NCBI GenBank assembly: GCA_015232395.1
Contig: JADFZT010000001.1
Location: 113,272-177,271, forward strand
Direction of reading: 5' to 3'
DNA length: 64,000 nucleotides
Source: Magnetococcales bacterium
GTDB lineage: Bacteria > Pseudomonadota > Magnetococcia > Magnetococcales > JADFZT01
The notes under the pieces: generated by a model
Told to the model about the DNA's origin: nothing
Database searches by the model: none
The model's input: only the letters and a program-made list of their open reading frames with translations
Position numbers and translations under genes: made by a program
Part shown: piece after piece, positions 54,153 through 62,952 of the stretch
Position numbering within the stretch: the stretch's first letter is position 1
Layout of the letters: every line of letters begins with the position of its first letter

Positions 54153-56159
54153 ATGGGACTTTTTATCAATACCAACGTGGCCTCCCTCAACGCACAGCGC
54201 AACCTGCTGGGGAGCTCCAGTAAGCTCAACACCACCTTTGCCCGCCTCTCTTCGGGGCTGCGCATCAATACCGCCGGTGACGACGCTGCCGGGTTGGCCA
54301 TCTCCAATCGGATGACCTCCCAGATTCGTGGCCTCACCATGGCGATCCGCAACGCCAACGACGGTATCTCCGTCTCTCAGGTGGCGGAAGGGGCCCTGGA
54401 CGAAGTGTCCAACATGCTCCAGCGCATCAATGAGCTGAGTGTGCAGGCGGCCAACGCCTCCAACAGCGACGAAGATCGTGAAAGCCTCCAGGAAGAGGTT
54501 TCCCAGCTCCTGGCTGAGATCGAGCGTGTCGCCCAGGAGACCGAGTTCAACAACTGGCCGATGCTCAATGGTGAAACCGAGCCCCTCATCTTCCAGGTGG
54601 GTGCCCGTGAAGACCAGACCATCACCGTCAATCTGGCCGACGCGACGGCAGAAGTGCTCATGGCCCAGGATGTCCTGGCTGATCCCAACAGTGACGAAAG
54701 TGTCACCAATCCAGCCATTGCCGGCATGAAAATCAAAGCCCCGGATCCGGCACTCTCAGGGTCGAGCCTCTTCGACTCCGAACACGCCACCATGATCAAT
54801 GCCGTGGCCAATGCGGACACCACCTCTACCGCGCCGTCGACGACCCTCTCTGACGATGTGGCCGACAACATGGCGACCGCCGTTGGTGCCAGCACCGCTG
54901 CAGTGACCGCTCTGGATGCCGCCATCGCCACGCCGGACGCCAACGTGACCGCCATCCAAGCCCTGGGGACCACCCCCACGGTGACCGAAGTTTCCGACGC
55001 CCTGACCGGTGTCGTGGGTCTGGCTGCCGGCGATCAAACCACCGTGGCTGCCGCTGCCGTCTCCGGTACAGCCGCTGGTGACGATGCCGACACCCTGGCT
55101 GCGGCCCTGATGGCTGCGGACTCTTCCGCCACCCTGACCACGGCCCAGGCCACCACCATCGCCACCGCTGCCCTGGCCGCCTTCGGGCTCTCCACGGACG
55201 GCGAAACCGAGATCGTCGGTGGCGGCAGCCAGGATGCGGTCGTCGCTTCCCTGCTCGCCGAAGATATCACTGCAGCCGATGCCACCGTGGCGGCTGATGA
55301 CGCCCGGGTGCTGGCTGCTGCGGCTTATAGCGCCTCCCAGACCGACACCAACTATACCACCCTGACCGATGAGGTGGCCGGTGCTGCCACCACCAGCGAT
55401 GTGGTGGACGATGCCGTCACCGACGGCACCACCGTCGAGGATGTCCCGGTGGGCAACATTATCCTGGTGATCGCAGCGTATGATGAAGCCATCGCCAACG
55501 GTAACGATATCGAGACCATCGCCCAAGCGGCCATGGATGCCGATCAGAGTGGCAATCTCACCCTGGAGGAGGCCAAAATCATCGCCGCCGCCGGTGTGGC
55601 TGCCGCCGCTTCCGGTGGAACCGTTGCGACTTCCTCCACCGCCAGCACCAACATGGCCCGCGTGCTCAACGCCCGGGATGCCGCGGTCCAGGCCGCTTCC
55701 AAGCCCACCCCCGGCGACTATGTCACGGTGCCCGAGTGGCTGATCGACACCAGTGGTTCCAATACGTTTCCCCCGGATCCCCTGGTGGACATCACCGGTG
55801 CGTCGATCCCCACGGATCCCACACTGCCCTTCGATCCTCCTTCCACGGACAGCACCAACCCGCCGTTGGATGGTCAGCAGGCTGCAGCGCGGATGCTGGA
55901 TATCATGTCCCTGGCCATTGATCGGGTCTCTTCCACCCGGGCAGAACTGGGTGCGATTCAAAACCGCTTTGATGCCAACATTGCCAACCTTTCCAACGTG
56001 GTTGAAAATGTTTCAGCAGCCCGCTCACGGATCATGGATGCCGATATCGCCGAGGAGACAGCCAATCTCACCAAATATTCCATCATCCAACAGGCCGCAA
56101 CCGCCGTGCTGGCCCAGGCCAATCAACAGCCGCAACTCGCTTTACAGCTACTCCAGTAA
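54153..56159 (+). CDS. fliC: Giant flagellin with Ala/Thr/Asp-rich insert and EF-hand loop
   Basis: The 668-residue flagellin is more than twice the length of the others. Termini are normal: [74 protein letters not shown]. Residues about 170-570 are an inserted region rich in Ala, Thr and Asp with almost no Lys or Arg. At 462-473 it has a canonical EF-hand loop (DADQSGNLTLEE) with helical flanks, and a degenerate version (AADSSATLTTAQ) at about 321-332. The insert would form the surface D2/D3 part of the filament. Its termini also differ somewhat from those of genes 1-4. Confidence 0.95.
   Translation: MGLFINTNVASLNAQRNLLGSSSKLNTTFARLSSGLRINTAGDDAAGLAISNRMTSQIRGLTMAIRNANDGISVSQVAEGALDEVSNMLQRINELSVQAANASNSDEDRESLQEEVSQLLAEIERVAQETEFNNWPMLNGETEPLIFQVGAREDQTITVNLADATAEVLMAQDVLADPNSDESVTNPAIAGMKIKAPDPALSGSSLFDSEHATMINAVANADTTSTAPSTTLSDDVADNMATAVGASTAAVTALDAAIATPDANVTAIQALGTTPTVTEVSDALTGVVGLAAGDQTTVAAAAVSGTAAGDDADTLAAALMAADSSATLTTAQATTIATAALAAFGLSTDGETEIVGGGSQDAVVASLLAEDITAADATVAADDARVLAAAAYSASQTDTNYTTLTDEVAGAATTSDVVDDAVTDGTTVEDVPVGNIILVIAAYDEAIANGNDIETIAQAAMDADQSGNLTLEEAKIIAAAGVAAAASGGTVATSSTASTNMARVLNARDAAVQAASKPTPGDYVTVPEWLIDTSGSNTFPPDPLVDITGASIPTDPTLPFDPPSTDSTNPPLDGQQAAARMLDIMSLAIDRVSSTRAELGAIQNRFDANIANLSNVVENVSAARSRIMDADIAEETANLTKYSIIQQAATAVLAQANQQPQLALQLLQ
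55536..55571 (+). other. EF-hand calcium-binding loop in the giant flagellin
   Basis: The twelve codons read D-A-D-Q-S-G-N-L-T-L-E-E. Positions 1 and 3 are Asp, 5 Ser, 6 Gly, 8 a hydrophobic residue and 12 Glu, matching the canonical loop. The flanking segments (IETIAQAAM before, AKIIAAAGVAAAA after) are predicted helical by composition. Confidence 0.7.
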
Positions 56160-56166
56160 AGCGCCC

Positions 56167-56206
56167 CGGTAGAGGCTCCACTCCCCCCGTGGTGGGGTCT
56201 CTACCG
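56167..56206 (+). terminator. Hairpin after the giant flagellin
   Basis: CGGTAGAG and CTCTACCG form the outer stem with an inner CCACTCCCCC/GTGGTGGGG pairing. It starts 7 bp after the stop. The following sequence has T-rich patches (CATTTTTGCCTGTTT) rather than an immediate U-run. Confidence 0.6.
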
Positions 56207-56364
56207 AAACAGGTCATCAGGCAACCTGGTCATTTTTGCCTGTTTGGTGCATGGGGAGGCATTTTTCTCCCCTCAAAAAGGTCGAAAAAACTCTTTATCG
56301 GGCAAAATAGTGGGATGTTTTTGACGAATCATTGCATTTATCGCTTTTTTAAAACGCTGAAAGA

Positions 56365-56380
56365 TTGGTATGCTTCATGC
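56365..56380 (+). promoter_or_regulatory. Sigma-54-like promoter for fliW 2
   Basis: TTGGTATGCTTCATGC has the GG and GC dinucleotides of the -24/-12 elements 10 bases apart and lies about 128 bp upstream of the preferred fliW start. It deviates at the CAC of the -24 box, so it is weaker than the flgK site. Confidence 0.5.
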
Positions 56381-56508
56381 GTAGTATTAACCCTAATCAG
56401 GTAACGTCCCCCGAGCCTCCCGCACACTGGGCGGCCTGGGCCCAAACCGACAGTCCGGACCAACAAATCGCTGTCTGGCTGGGACAAGGCACTTTCGGAG
56501 AGATGACG

Positions 56509-56979
56509 ATGGAAATACATGGTACCCGTTTTGGTACATTGGAGTTTAACGGGGACGAAGTCATTCTTCTGGAAGAGGGCTTGCTGGGATTTCCCTTAAG
56601 CAAACGATATTTGATGTTTCCATACTCCGACGACTCCTCTTTTTTCTGGCTGCAATCGGTGGATGAACCGGAAATCGCATTTATCGTGATCAACCCATTT
56701 GAATTTTTTTCCAACCTGGAATTCTCCATCGGCGACGATGACGCCATCGCCCTGGAGCTGGAAAGAAGTGAAGATGTGGAAGTGTTTTCCCTGGTAACCA
56801 TCCCCGACGGCAAGCCTGAGGAGATGCGTACCAATCTGGCAGGACCGGTGGTGGTCAATGCGGCCAACCGCAGAGGGCGGCAGATTCTTTTAAAGGAATA
56901 CTCCCCCCGGCAGCCACTGATTCCCAACCAGATGAAAGAGGAAGTACAGCTGCTGTCACGCAAGGATTCCAACGGCTAG
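56509..56979 (+). CDS. fliW: Flagellar assembly factor FliW, copy 2
   Basis: From the ATG at 56509 (GGAGAGATGACG upstream, the same layout as copy 1) it is 156 residues: MEIHGTRFGTLEFNGDEVIL, GLLGFPLSKRYLMFPYSDDS, VDEPEIAFIVINPFEFFSNL, IPDGKPEEMRTNLAGPVVVN. An upstream in-frame start at 56365 overlaps the predicted promoter and is rejected. The C-terminus (KEEVQLLSRKDSNG) differs from copy 1. Its position after the giant flagellin and before flagellins 7 and 8 suggests it may serve a different subunit class. Confidence 0.95.
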   Translation: MEIHGTRFGTLEFNGDEVILLEEGLLGFPLSKRYLMFPYSDDSSFFWLQSVDEPEIAFIVINPFEFFSNLEFSIGDDDAIALELERSEDVEVFSLVTIPDGKPEEMRTNLAGPVVVNAANRRGRQILLKEYSPRQPLIPNQMKEEVQLLSRKDSNG

Positions 56980-57091
56980 GATCCACCAGAGAAAGAATGC
57001 TTCGTCAGCACCTCCAGGGGTGATATCGATAACAGGTTGAATCAGGACGGTTTTTTACCGCCGACCGAGCCACAAACGTAAGGATCGAGCC

Positions 57092-57952
57092 ATGCCGCTC
57101 TTTATTAACACCAATATAGCTTCTCTGAACGCTCAGCGGGTTCTGGACCGCTCCACGTCGGCTCTGGGTCAATCCTTTGCCCGACTGGCTTCCGGCCTAC
57201 GAATCAACTCCGCCAAAGACGACGCGGCAGGGCTCGCCATCTCCACCCGGATGACCTCCCAGGTTCGGGGGCTCAATCAGGCGATCCGCAACACCAACGA
57301 CGGCATCTCCCTGTTGCAGGTGGCTGAAGGGGCTCTGGACGAAACCACCAACGCCCTGCAACGTATCCGGGAGCTGGCGGTACAGGCGGCCAACGAGACC
57401 TACAACTCTTCCGACCGGGCCGATCTCCAGCTGGAAGTCGATCAGCTGCTTTCGGAAATCCAACGCATCTCCACCCAGGTGGAATTCAACAATCAGACGC
57501 TCTTGAGCGGTGGTTATGCGGGTGCGGTGTTTCAGGTGGGCAACCGGCAGGACCAGACCATTGCGGTCACCATCGACAATGCCCTGCCTTCGGCCCTGCT
57601 CTCCATCGGGCGCTATACCGAAGCCTCCATCGCGGCGGGTTCCGTACCCCGGGTGGACATCACCACCTTTTCCGCTGCGGGCAGCGCCTTGTCCCAGCTC
57701 ACCAACGCCCTGGATAGTGTCACCGATATTCGGGCCAACCTCGGCGCCATGCAAAACCGCTTCGAGTCTACGGTAGCGAACCTGACCAACGTTGTAGAAA
57801 ACATCTCGGCTGCCCGCTCCCGTATTATGGACGCGGACATCGCGGCCGAAACGGCAAATCTGACCCGCAACTCCATTTTGCAACAGGCTGGCACCGCCGT
57901 ATTGGCACAAGCCAATCAGCAGCCTCAGCTTGCCCTACAGCTTCTTGGATAG
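57092..57952 (+). CDS. fliC: Flagellin 7
   Basis: The 286-residue protein has N-terminus FINTNIASLNAQRVLDRSTS, then [20 protein letters not shown], and C-terminus [20 protein letters not shown], ending [10 protein letters not shown]. It is nearly identical in protein sequence to flagellin 8. A 342-bp DNA tract (57264-57605) is identical to the matching part of gene 8, while the flanking parts carry many silent differences. It has no leader hairpin of the gene 1-4 type. Confidence 0.97.
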   Translation: MPLFINTNIASLNAQRVLDRSTSALGQSFARLASGLRINSAKDDAAGLAISTRMTSQVRGLNQAIRNTNDGISLLQVAEGALDETTNALQRIRELAVQAANETYNSSDRADLQLEVDQLLSEIQRISTQVEFNNQTLLSGGYAGAVFQVGNRQDQTIAVTIDNALPSALLSIGRYTEASIAAGSVPRVDITTFSAAGSALSQLTNALDSVTDIRANLGAMQNRFESTVANLTNVVENISAARSRIMDADIAAETANLTRNSILQQAGTAVLAQANQQPQLALQLLG

Positions 57953-57979
57953 CCCAGAGCTTCCAGAAGGGGATAAATC

Positions 57980-58843
57980 ATGCCTTTGTTTATCAACACC
58001 AATATCGCGTCTCTGAACGCCCAGCGGGTTTTGGACCGCTCCACGTCAGCTTTGGGGCAATCCTTCGCTCGTCTCGCGTCCGGTCTGCGGATCAATTCCG
58101 CGAAAGACGACGCGGCGGGGCTGGCTATCTCCACCCGGATGACCTCTCAGATTCGGGGGCTCAATCAGGCGATCCGCAACACCAACGACGGCATCTCCCT
58201 GTTGCAGGTGGCTGAAGGGGCTCTGGACGAAACCACCAACGCCCTGCAACGTATCCGGGAGCTGGCGGTACAGGCGGCCAACGAGACCTACAACTCTTCC
58301 GACCGGGCCGATCTCCAGCTGGAAGTCGATCAGCTGCTTTCGGAAATCCAACGCATCTCCACCCAGGTGGAATTCAACAATCAGACGCTCTTGAGCGGTG
58401 GTTATGCGGGTGCGGTGTTTCAGGTGGGCAACCGGCAGGACCAGACCATTGCGGTCACCATCGACAATGCCCTGCCTTCGGCCCTGCTCTCCACCGGACG
58501 CTACACCGAGGCCTCCATTATCGCTGGCACTGCACCCCGGGTGGACATCACCACCTTTTCCGCTGCGGGCAGCGCCTTGACCCAGCTCACCAACGCTCTG
58601 GACAGCGTCACCGACATCCGGGCCAACCTGGGTGCCATGCAAAACCGCTTCGAGTCCACGGTAGCGAACCTGACCAACGTGGTGGAAAATATTTCCGCCG
58701 CCCGCTCCCGGATCATGGATGCCGATATCGCGGCCGAAACCGCCAACCTGACCCGCAACTCCATTTTGCAACAGGCCGGTACCGCTGTTTTGGCCCAAGC
58801 CAACCAGCAGCCCCAGCTCGCGCTACAACTATTGGGTCAGTAA
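57980..58843 (+). CDS. fliC: Flagellin 8
   Basis: The 287-residue protein is a close paralogue of flagellin 7, with few residue changes: for example the 180-195 segment reads SIIAGTAPRVD instead of SIAAGSVPRVD, and there is an extra C-terminal Gln. It starts 27 bp after gene 7, so the two are co-transcribed (AAGGGGATAAATC upstream). The identical tract is 58152-58493. Confidence 0.97.
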   Translation: MPLFINTNIASLNAQRVLDRSTSALGQSFARLASGLRINSAKDDAAGLAISTRMTSQIRGLNQAIRNTNDGISLLQVAEGALDETTNALQRIRELAVQAANETYNSSDRADLQLEVDQLLSEIQRISTQVEFNNQTLLSGGYAGAVFQVGNRQDQTIAVTIDNALPSALLSTGRYTEASIIAGTAPRVDITTFSAAGSALTQLTNALDSVTDIRANLGAMQNRFESTVANLTNVVENISAARSRIMDADIAAETANLTRNSILQQAGTAVLAQANQQPQLALQLLGQ

Positions 58844-59191
58844 GGTATTAAATTTCAAGACAAAAACCTGCTACAAAGGGGTTAAGCGCAACCAGGTCGG
58901 ATTCCAAATGGTCACAACGCCCTGAGCGGATTCAAGGCTTCAGTTGAACGACCGGAGGGAAAGAGTTCCAGACAAACGAATGAATGGGACTCCCGGATAG
59001 ACCGGGGAACGCTGGGAAAAAACCGAATAAGCTTCAGGGAGATAAAAATAGGCTAAAGTCAGAAACGAAAATGGCCGAAACGAACGTAGGGAAACCATTG
59101 ATCGGAAGAAACAAGAACACGGCGAAACCCTTGGCGCCCTGTTTAAAGCAACAACCGATCAAAAAAATCTCGCGAACGATGAGGTGATTTC
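58844..59191. other. Intergenic region between flagellin 8 and flaG 2, 348 bp
   Basis: No supported gene. An open frame at 58984-59187 (67 codons) ends just before flaG but has a Lys-, Asn- and Pro-rich composition without recognisable motifs. No clear terminator or promoter is visible. Confidence 0.4.
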
Positions 59192-59590
59192 ATGGAAGGC
59201 TTTGCGATTCCAAATCTGAAAATAGCCCCTTCGGAAAAAACCGAAGGCTATCCCCTGCCAGGCCACAGCTCTCTGGCTAAAAAGGCTGTTATCAAACCGG
59301 AAACAGCCGTACCTCCCCCAAAAAAAGGGGAGTCCTCCTCCAATTCGATGGACAAGGAGGGGCGTCAGGAAGCAAAATTGCTACTCGACCTGGTGGATGA
59401 GGTCAACCAGACCCTGAACAAGTTTACCTCTTTGAGGTTTACCGTGGATCAGGAGCTGGAAGAAACCATCATCCGGGTGGTGGACAGCAATACCAAAGAA
59501 GTGGTGCGACAGATACCCAGCGATGAAATGATCGACCTGGCCAAACGCATGCAGACTCTGGACGGTGGCATCATCGATGCCACAGCCTAA
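59192..59590 (+). CDS. flaG: FlaG family protein 2
   Basis: The 132-residue protein has a variable Pro- and Lys-rich N-terminal half and the C-terminal FlaG domain: LRFTVDQELEETIIRVVDSN, then VVRQIPSDEMIDLAKRMQTL. It leads flaG-fliD-fliS-fliS-fliT-like, the common flagellar cap operon order. Start ATG has GATGAGGTGATTTC upstream. Confidence 0.92.
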   Translation: MEGFAIPNLKIAPSEKTEGYPLPGHSSLAKKAVIKPETAVPPPKKGESSSNSMDKEGRQEAKLLLDLVDEVNQTLNKFTSLRFTVDQELEETIIRVVDSNTKEVVRQIPSDEMIDLAKRMQTLDGGIIDATA

Positions 59591-59625
59591 GTGCTGTATC
59601 AAAAAAGTCAGGCGAGGAGGTTGAT

Positions 59626-61095
59626 ATGAGCGTCGGTTCAGTGACATTTGGTGGTTTGGCCAGTGGTCTGCCAGCAGACATCGTCTCCCAGTTGATGGAA
59701 GCCCAGACCTATCGTCTGGACGCCATGGAAGACAAAGAGGACACCTATAACGATCAGAAGGATGCTTTTTCCGAACTGGAAACCCTTCTGAAAACACTGG
59801 AGACCACCTCCAGCAGCTTGCAGGCGGCGTCCACCTTTACGCCCCACACCTCCACCAGCTCCGACACCGACACCATCGCCGTCTCGGCTGACAGCGATGC
59901 GTCGGAGAGCGTCCACACCATTTCGGTGGAAAATCTCGCCACCAATCAGACCGCGGTGATGGCCATTGGTGGAGATGCCGCCGACCCCAACACCGGTACC
60001 GGTGTGGCCGATGGTGCCGAGGTGGTTACCGACGGCACCACGACCTTTACCTTCGATTACAACGGCACCACCTACGACATTTCCGCCAGCCTCACCGATG
60101 GCGATGGTTTGACGGAAATCGCAAGCTACATCAATGAGCTGGACTTCAGCGCCGACGGTGATGGCGTGGTCGCCTCAGTGATGAGCGACGGCACCAACGA
60201 GCGCCTGGTGCTCACCGCCCAGGACAGCGGCGAAAACAGCGGTGCCCAGCGAATCACCAACATCACCCTGGATGTCGATTTCGACACCGATGGCGATGCC
60301 ACTGGTGATGTGACCCTCTCCACCGGCGACTTTGCCAACGGCATCGACGCTGAAGATGCCGAGTTCACCGTGGACGGCGTTTCCGTTACCTCTACCAGCA
60401 ACAGCGTCAGCGACGTCATCGAAGGGGTCACCCTCACTCTTCTGGACGACAACAGCGGCGCGGGTACCGCTGACGTGACCATCAGCGTCAGCAACGACAC
60501 CTCCAGCCTCACATCCACCCTGGACAGCTTTGTCAGTGCCTATAATAGTGTCATCGAATATATCAACAGCGAAAAGGAAGGGGCCTTTTCCGGAGAATCT
60601 CTGACCCGTTCCATCATCTCTCAGATGCGTTCGGTGCTCAACACCTCCACCAGCCTGGATGATGGCAGTGGCGACGACCTGAGCCCCTATTCGATGCTGG
60701 CGGAAATCGGCCTCAGAACCGACTCGGAAGATGGGACCATCAGCTTTGACAGCTCTACCTTAAGCGATGTTCTGTCGGATAATTTCGAAGCTGTGGCGGC
60801 TATTTTTACCAATTCCCTCTCCGACGGCGACGCCGGCAACGAGGGTGTAGCCCACCGCATGGCGGACCTGATGGACGCCATCACCGACTATACCGACGGC
60901 TCCCTCACCGGCCGCCTGGACGGCATTGAAGACCGTCTGGACTCCATCGCCGATCAGATTGAACGGGAAGAGGAGCGCCTCATCACCATCGAGGAGCGCA
61001 TGACCCTCAAGTTTGCCAGCCTTGAACAGCTGGTCAACAGCATGAACGGGGCAGCGGGATCCCTGGAATCCACCATCGCGAGTCTCCAAGCCTGA
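59626..61095 (+). CDS. fliD: Filament cap protein FliD (HAP2)
   Basis: FliD forms the distal cap that guides flagellin polymerisation. The 489-residue protein has the FliD N-domain (VTFGGLASGLPADIVSQLME) and C-domain (SIISQMRSVLNTSTSL, then MLAEIGLRTDSEDGTISFDS, then LTLKFASLEQLVNSMNGA-type end). The centre is very rich in Asp, Thr, Ser and Gly, with DTDGDATGD (about residue 220), which resembles a Ca-binding DxDxD motif but lacks the full EF-hand pattern. Strong RBS (GAGGAGG). Confidence 0.96.
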   Translation: MSVGSVTFGGLASGLPADIVSQLMEAQTYRLDAMEDKEDTYNDQKDAFSELETLLKTLETTSSSLQAASTFTPHTSTSSDTDTIAVSADSDASESVHTISVENLATNQTAVMAIGGDAADPNTGTGVADGAEVVTDGTTTFTFDYNGTTYDISASLTDGDGLTEIASYINELDFSADGDGVVASVMSDGTNERLVLTAQDSGENSGAQRITNITLDVDFDTDGDATGDVTLSTGDFANGIDAEDAEFTVDGVSVTSTSNSVSDVIEGVTLTLLDDNSGAGTADVTISVSNDTSSLTSTLDSFVSAYNSVIEYINSEKEGAFSGESLTRSIISQMRSVLNTSTSLDDGSGDDLSPYSMLAEIGLRTDSEDGTISFDSSTLSDVLSDNFEAVAAIFTNSLSDGDAGNEGVAHRMADLMDAITDYTDGSLTGRLDGIEDRLDSIADQIEREEERLITIEERMTLKFASLEQLVNSMNGAAGSLESTIASLQA

Positions 61096-61218
61096 TTGTT
61101 GGTCTGCTTATTGCAAGCCTTGAAGAAAGTCATACCCAGCTTTGCAAGGGGGGATCGTTGTTGATGACAGCGGTCTATTTCTTCAGCATCATAAAGGTTT
61201 GCAGGAAAGACACGCATC

Positions 61219-61596
61219 ATGGAGATCAAAGCCGCAGAAGCCGATCCGGCAGCCCCGGATCAACTGTCCCAGCTGGATATCCTGATCCAACTCTATGAAG
61301 GGGGGATCAACTTTCTGGAACAGGCCATCACTGCCTGTGAAGCCGGGGAAACGGAAACGTTCAAATCCTTTCTTGAGCGGGGACGGCGCATCATCGAAGA
61401 GTTCAAAAAAACCCTGAACTTCGATGAGGGTGGGCAGGTTCCAGCCCAGTTGAACGACCTATACGACTTTATGCTCGACAGCCTGACCCAGGCCGATCTG
61501 ACCCACGATACCCTCTACATCCGCCGGGTGATAGAGCAACTTCAGGTATTGTTGGACGGTTGGCGGGGCGTACAGAATGCCAACAGCGGAAAATGA
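61219..61596 (+). CDS. fliS: FliS flagellin chaperone 1
   Basis: FliS binds the flagellin C-terminus in the cytoplasm and prevents early polymerisation. The 125-residue protein has QLDILIQLYEGGINFLEQAI, the amphipathic RGRRIIEEFKKTLNFDEGGQ and the closing HDTLYIRRVIEQLQVLLDGW. It lacks the usual N-terminal Tyr motif (Y...Q..). It is followed 6 bp later by a second fliS. Confidence 0.88.
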   Translation: MEIKAAEADPAAPDQLSQLDILIQLYEGGINFLEQAITACEAGETETFKSFLERGRRIIEEFKKTLNFDEGGQVPAQLNDLYDFMLDSLTQADLTHDTLYIRRVIEQLQVLLDGWRGVQNANSGK

Positions 61597-61602
61597 GGCA
61601 CC

Positions 61603-62058
61603 ATGTCCTACGGCCTAAGAAGCTATAAAACCTCACGGGCGCACACCGCCTCCCGGGAAGATCTGCTGATTCTCCTGTATGAAGGTGCGATTCGCTTTCT
61701 GGAGCGCTCCATCGCCGAAAAAGAGGCTGGAGAACTCAGTGCCCACAAGATGTCCCTCAGGCGCGGTCTCTGCATCATTGCCGAGCTGCAAAACACCCTG
61801 GATTTCCAGGAAGGTGGGGATCTCGCACTACAACTCTTCGAGCTCTACGGCTTCATGCTCGACCGCCTCACCAAAGCCAATCTCACCCAGGATGTCTCCC
61901 ACATCCAAAAGGTGATTCGTCACCTTACGACCCTCCTGGAAGGGTGGCGGGAAGCGGTACGCCAGGTCAAAAAAGACGGACTGCCCGGACAACAACCGGC
62001 AGCCACCGCGCCCATCGACCCGGCCAACCCCCCAACCCTGCGGGTGAGCGCTCTCTAG
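61603..62058 (+). CDS. fliS: FliS flagellin chaperone 2
   Basis: The 151-residue protein is related to fliS 1: SREDLLILLYEGAIRFLERS, LRRGLCIIAELQNTLDFQEG and HIQKVIRHLTTLLEGWREAV. An extra Pro- and Ala-rich tail of about 25 residues follows (QQPAATAPIDPANPPTLRVS). Two FliS copies with several flagellin types suggest division of labour, which is inference. Confidence 0.88.
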   Translation: MSYGLRSYKTSRAHTASREDLLILLYEGAIRFLERSIAEKEAGELSAHKMSLRRGLCIIAELQNTLDFQEGGDLALQLFELYGFMLDRLTKANLTQDVSHIQKVIRHLTTLLEGWREAVRQVKKDGLPGQQPAATAPIDPANPPTLRVSAL

Positions 62059-62087
62059 AATCCAACAGGATCATTGCCAGCATGTAG

Positions 62088-62123
62088 GATGCGGTGAGCC
62101 GTGCGAACCGCATCAACCAAGCT
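62088..62123 (+). repeat. REP-like hairpin between fliS 2 and the FliT-like gene
   Basis: GATGCGGT and ACCGCATC flank GAGCCGTGCGA. It resembles the widespread GATGCGG intergenic palindrome of proteobacteria. It also makes the upstream ATG of the next gene unlikely as a start. Confidence 0.6.
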
Positions 62124-62183
62124 ACAGCTGCCAAACTTTTCACCAACAAACACGCCCCAAACTGGACGGATCAGCGCTCTCCC

Positions 62184-62540
62184 ATGGAAAAAACCATCAC
62201 CACCCTGGAACGCCTCTTCGAGCAGCTGAATGATCTGGAATCCCTGGAATCTGCGGAAATAGACAAAATCGCCGGGGAGTGGAACAGCGCCATGGAAAAG
62301 CTCACTCAAAAGAGCGCCAGCCATGTCCGTGGGGCAGGGGATGCCCAACTCCGGGAACGCCTCACCGCCATCATGAAGCGACTGCCTGACGTTCAGGAAG
62401 GGTTGGAAAAATCCAAATCCCAGGTAGCCCGGCAAATTTTCGCTGAAAAAAGACGCTTCAACACCATCAAAGGCAGCTTTGACAACTTCGACAACCAAGG
62501 GCGCGCCCGCCAGGGACGCCTACTACGCAAAAAAGCCTGA
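62184..62540 (+). CDS. FliT-like flagellar chaperone candidate
   Basis: The 118-residue helical protein starts at the ATG at 62184 (weak RBS). The all-helix pattern TITTLERLFEQLNDLESLES, with the late segment RLPDVQEGLEKSKSQVARQI and a basic end RARQGRLLRKK, fits the size and placement of FliT-type proteins that follow fliS in many flagellar operons. The sequence match is weak, so the call depends mainly on position. Confidence 0.45.
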   Translation: MEKTITTLERLFEQLNDLESLESAEIDKIAGEWNSAMEKLTQKSASHVRGAGDAQLRERLTAIMKRLPDVQEGLEKSKSQVARQIFAEKRRFNTIKGSFDNFDNQGRARQGRLLRKKA

Positions 62541-62619
62541 CCACCCGCGCTTTACCCGCCGCAACTGACAATTTCCTGACATTCCAAAGCCAACAAACCG
62601 ATACCTCTGCTCATTTTAT

Positions 62620-62924
62620 TATAGGCATTCGAATCAAGAAGTTGGACATATGCCGTTGCACTTTTGCCGTCATTCCCGCGAATGCGGGAATCCAGGGCCT
62701 CTGACTTTGAAATTGACACCACCGGTTCCGTCATTCCCGCGAATGCGGGAATCCAGGGGGTCTGGCGCGAACCTTTCCAAATCTTGCATCACTTTCAGCA
62801 AAATACCGGCCTTTCTTGAAGATTTGGTTTTTCCTTGAGGGCAATCATCAGCTCCCTGGGTCCCCGCCTTCGCGGGGATGACGAGTCAGGGAAGAGTGTC
62901 CAATTTTGAGATAGAACTGCTATA
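62620..62924 (+). repeat. MITE-like repeat A, copy 5
   Basis: The left end reads TATAGGCATTCGAATCAAGA and the right end AGATAGAACTGCTATA. The 5' hairpin unit TTCCCGCGAATGCGGGAATC is duplicated (62671 and 62732 regions), separated by a 34-bp unrelated insert. The 3' hairpin has a GTCCCCGCC variant. Confidence 0.85.
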
Positions 62925-62952
62925 GAAGCATGGGTGCTTGTCCTGACCAAAA

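Noticed and set aside
54756..55961. A 401-codon - strand frame opposite the giant flagellin insert
   Set aside because: The Gly/His/Arg-rich translation mirrors the GCC/ACC codon bias of the sense strand; no RBS or known motif.
58984..59187. A 67-codon frame just before flaG 2
   Set aside because: No motif and no good RBS; composition is consistent with non-coding leader sequence.
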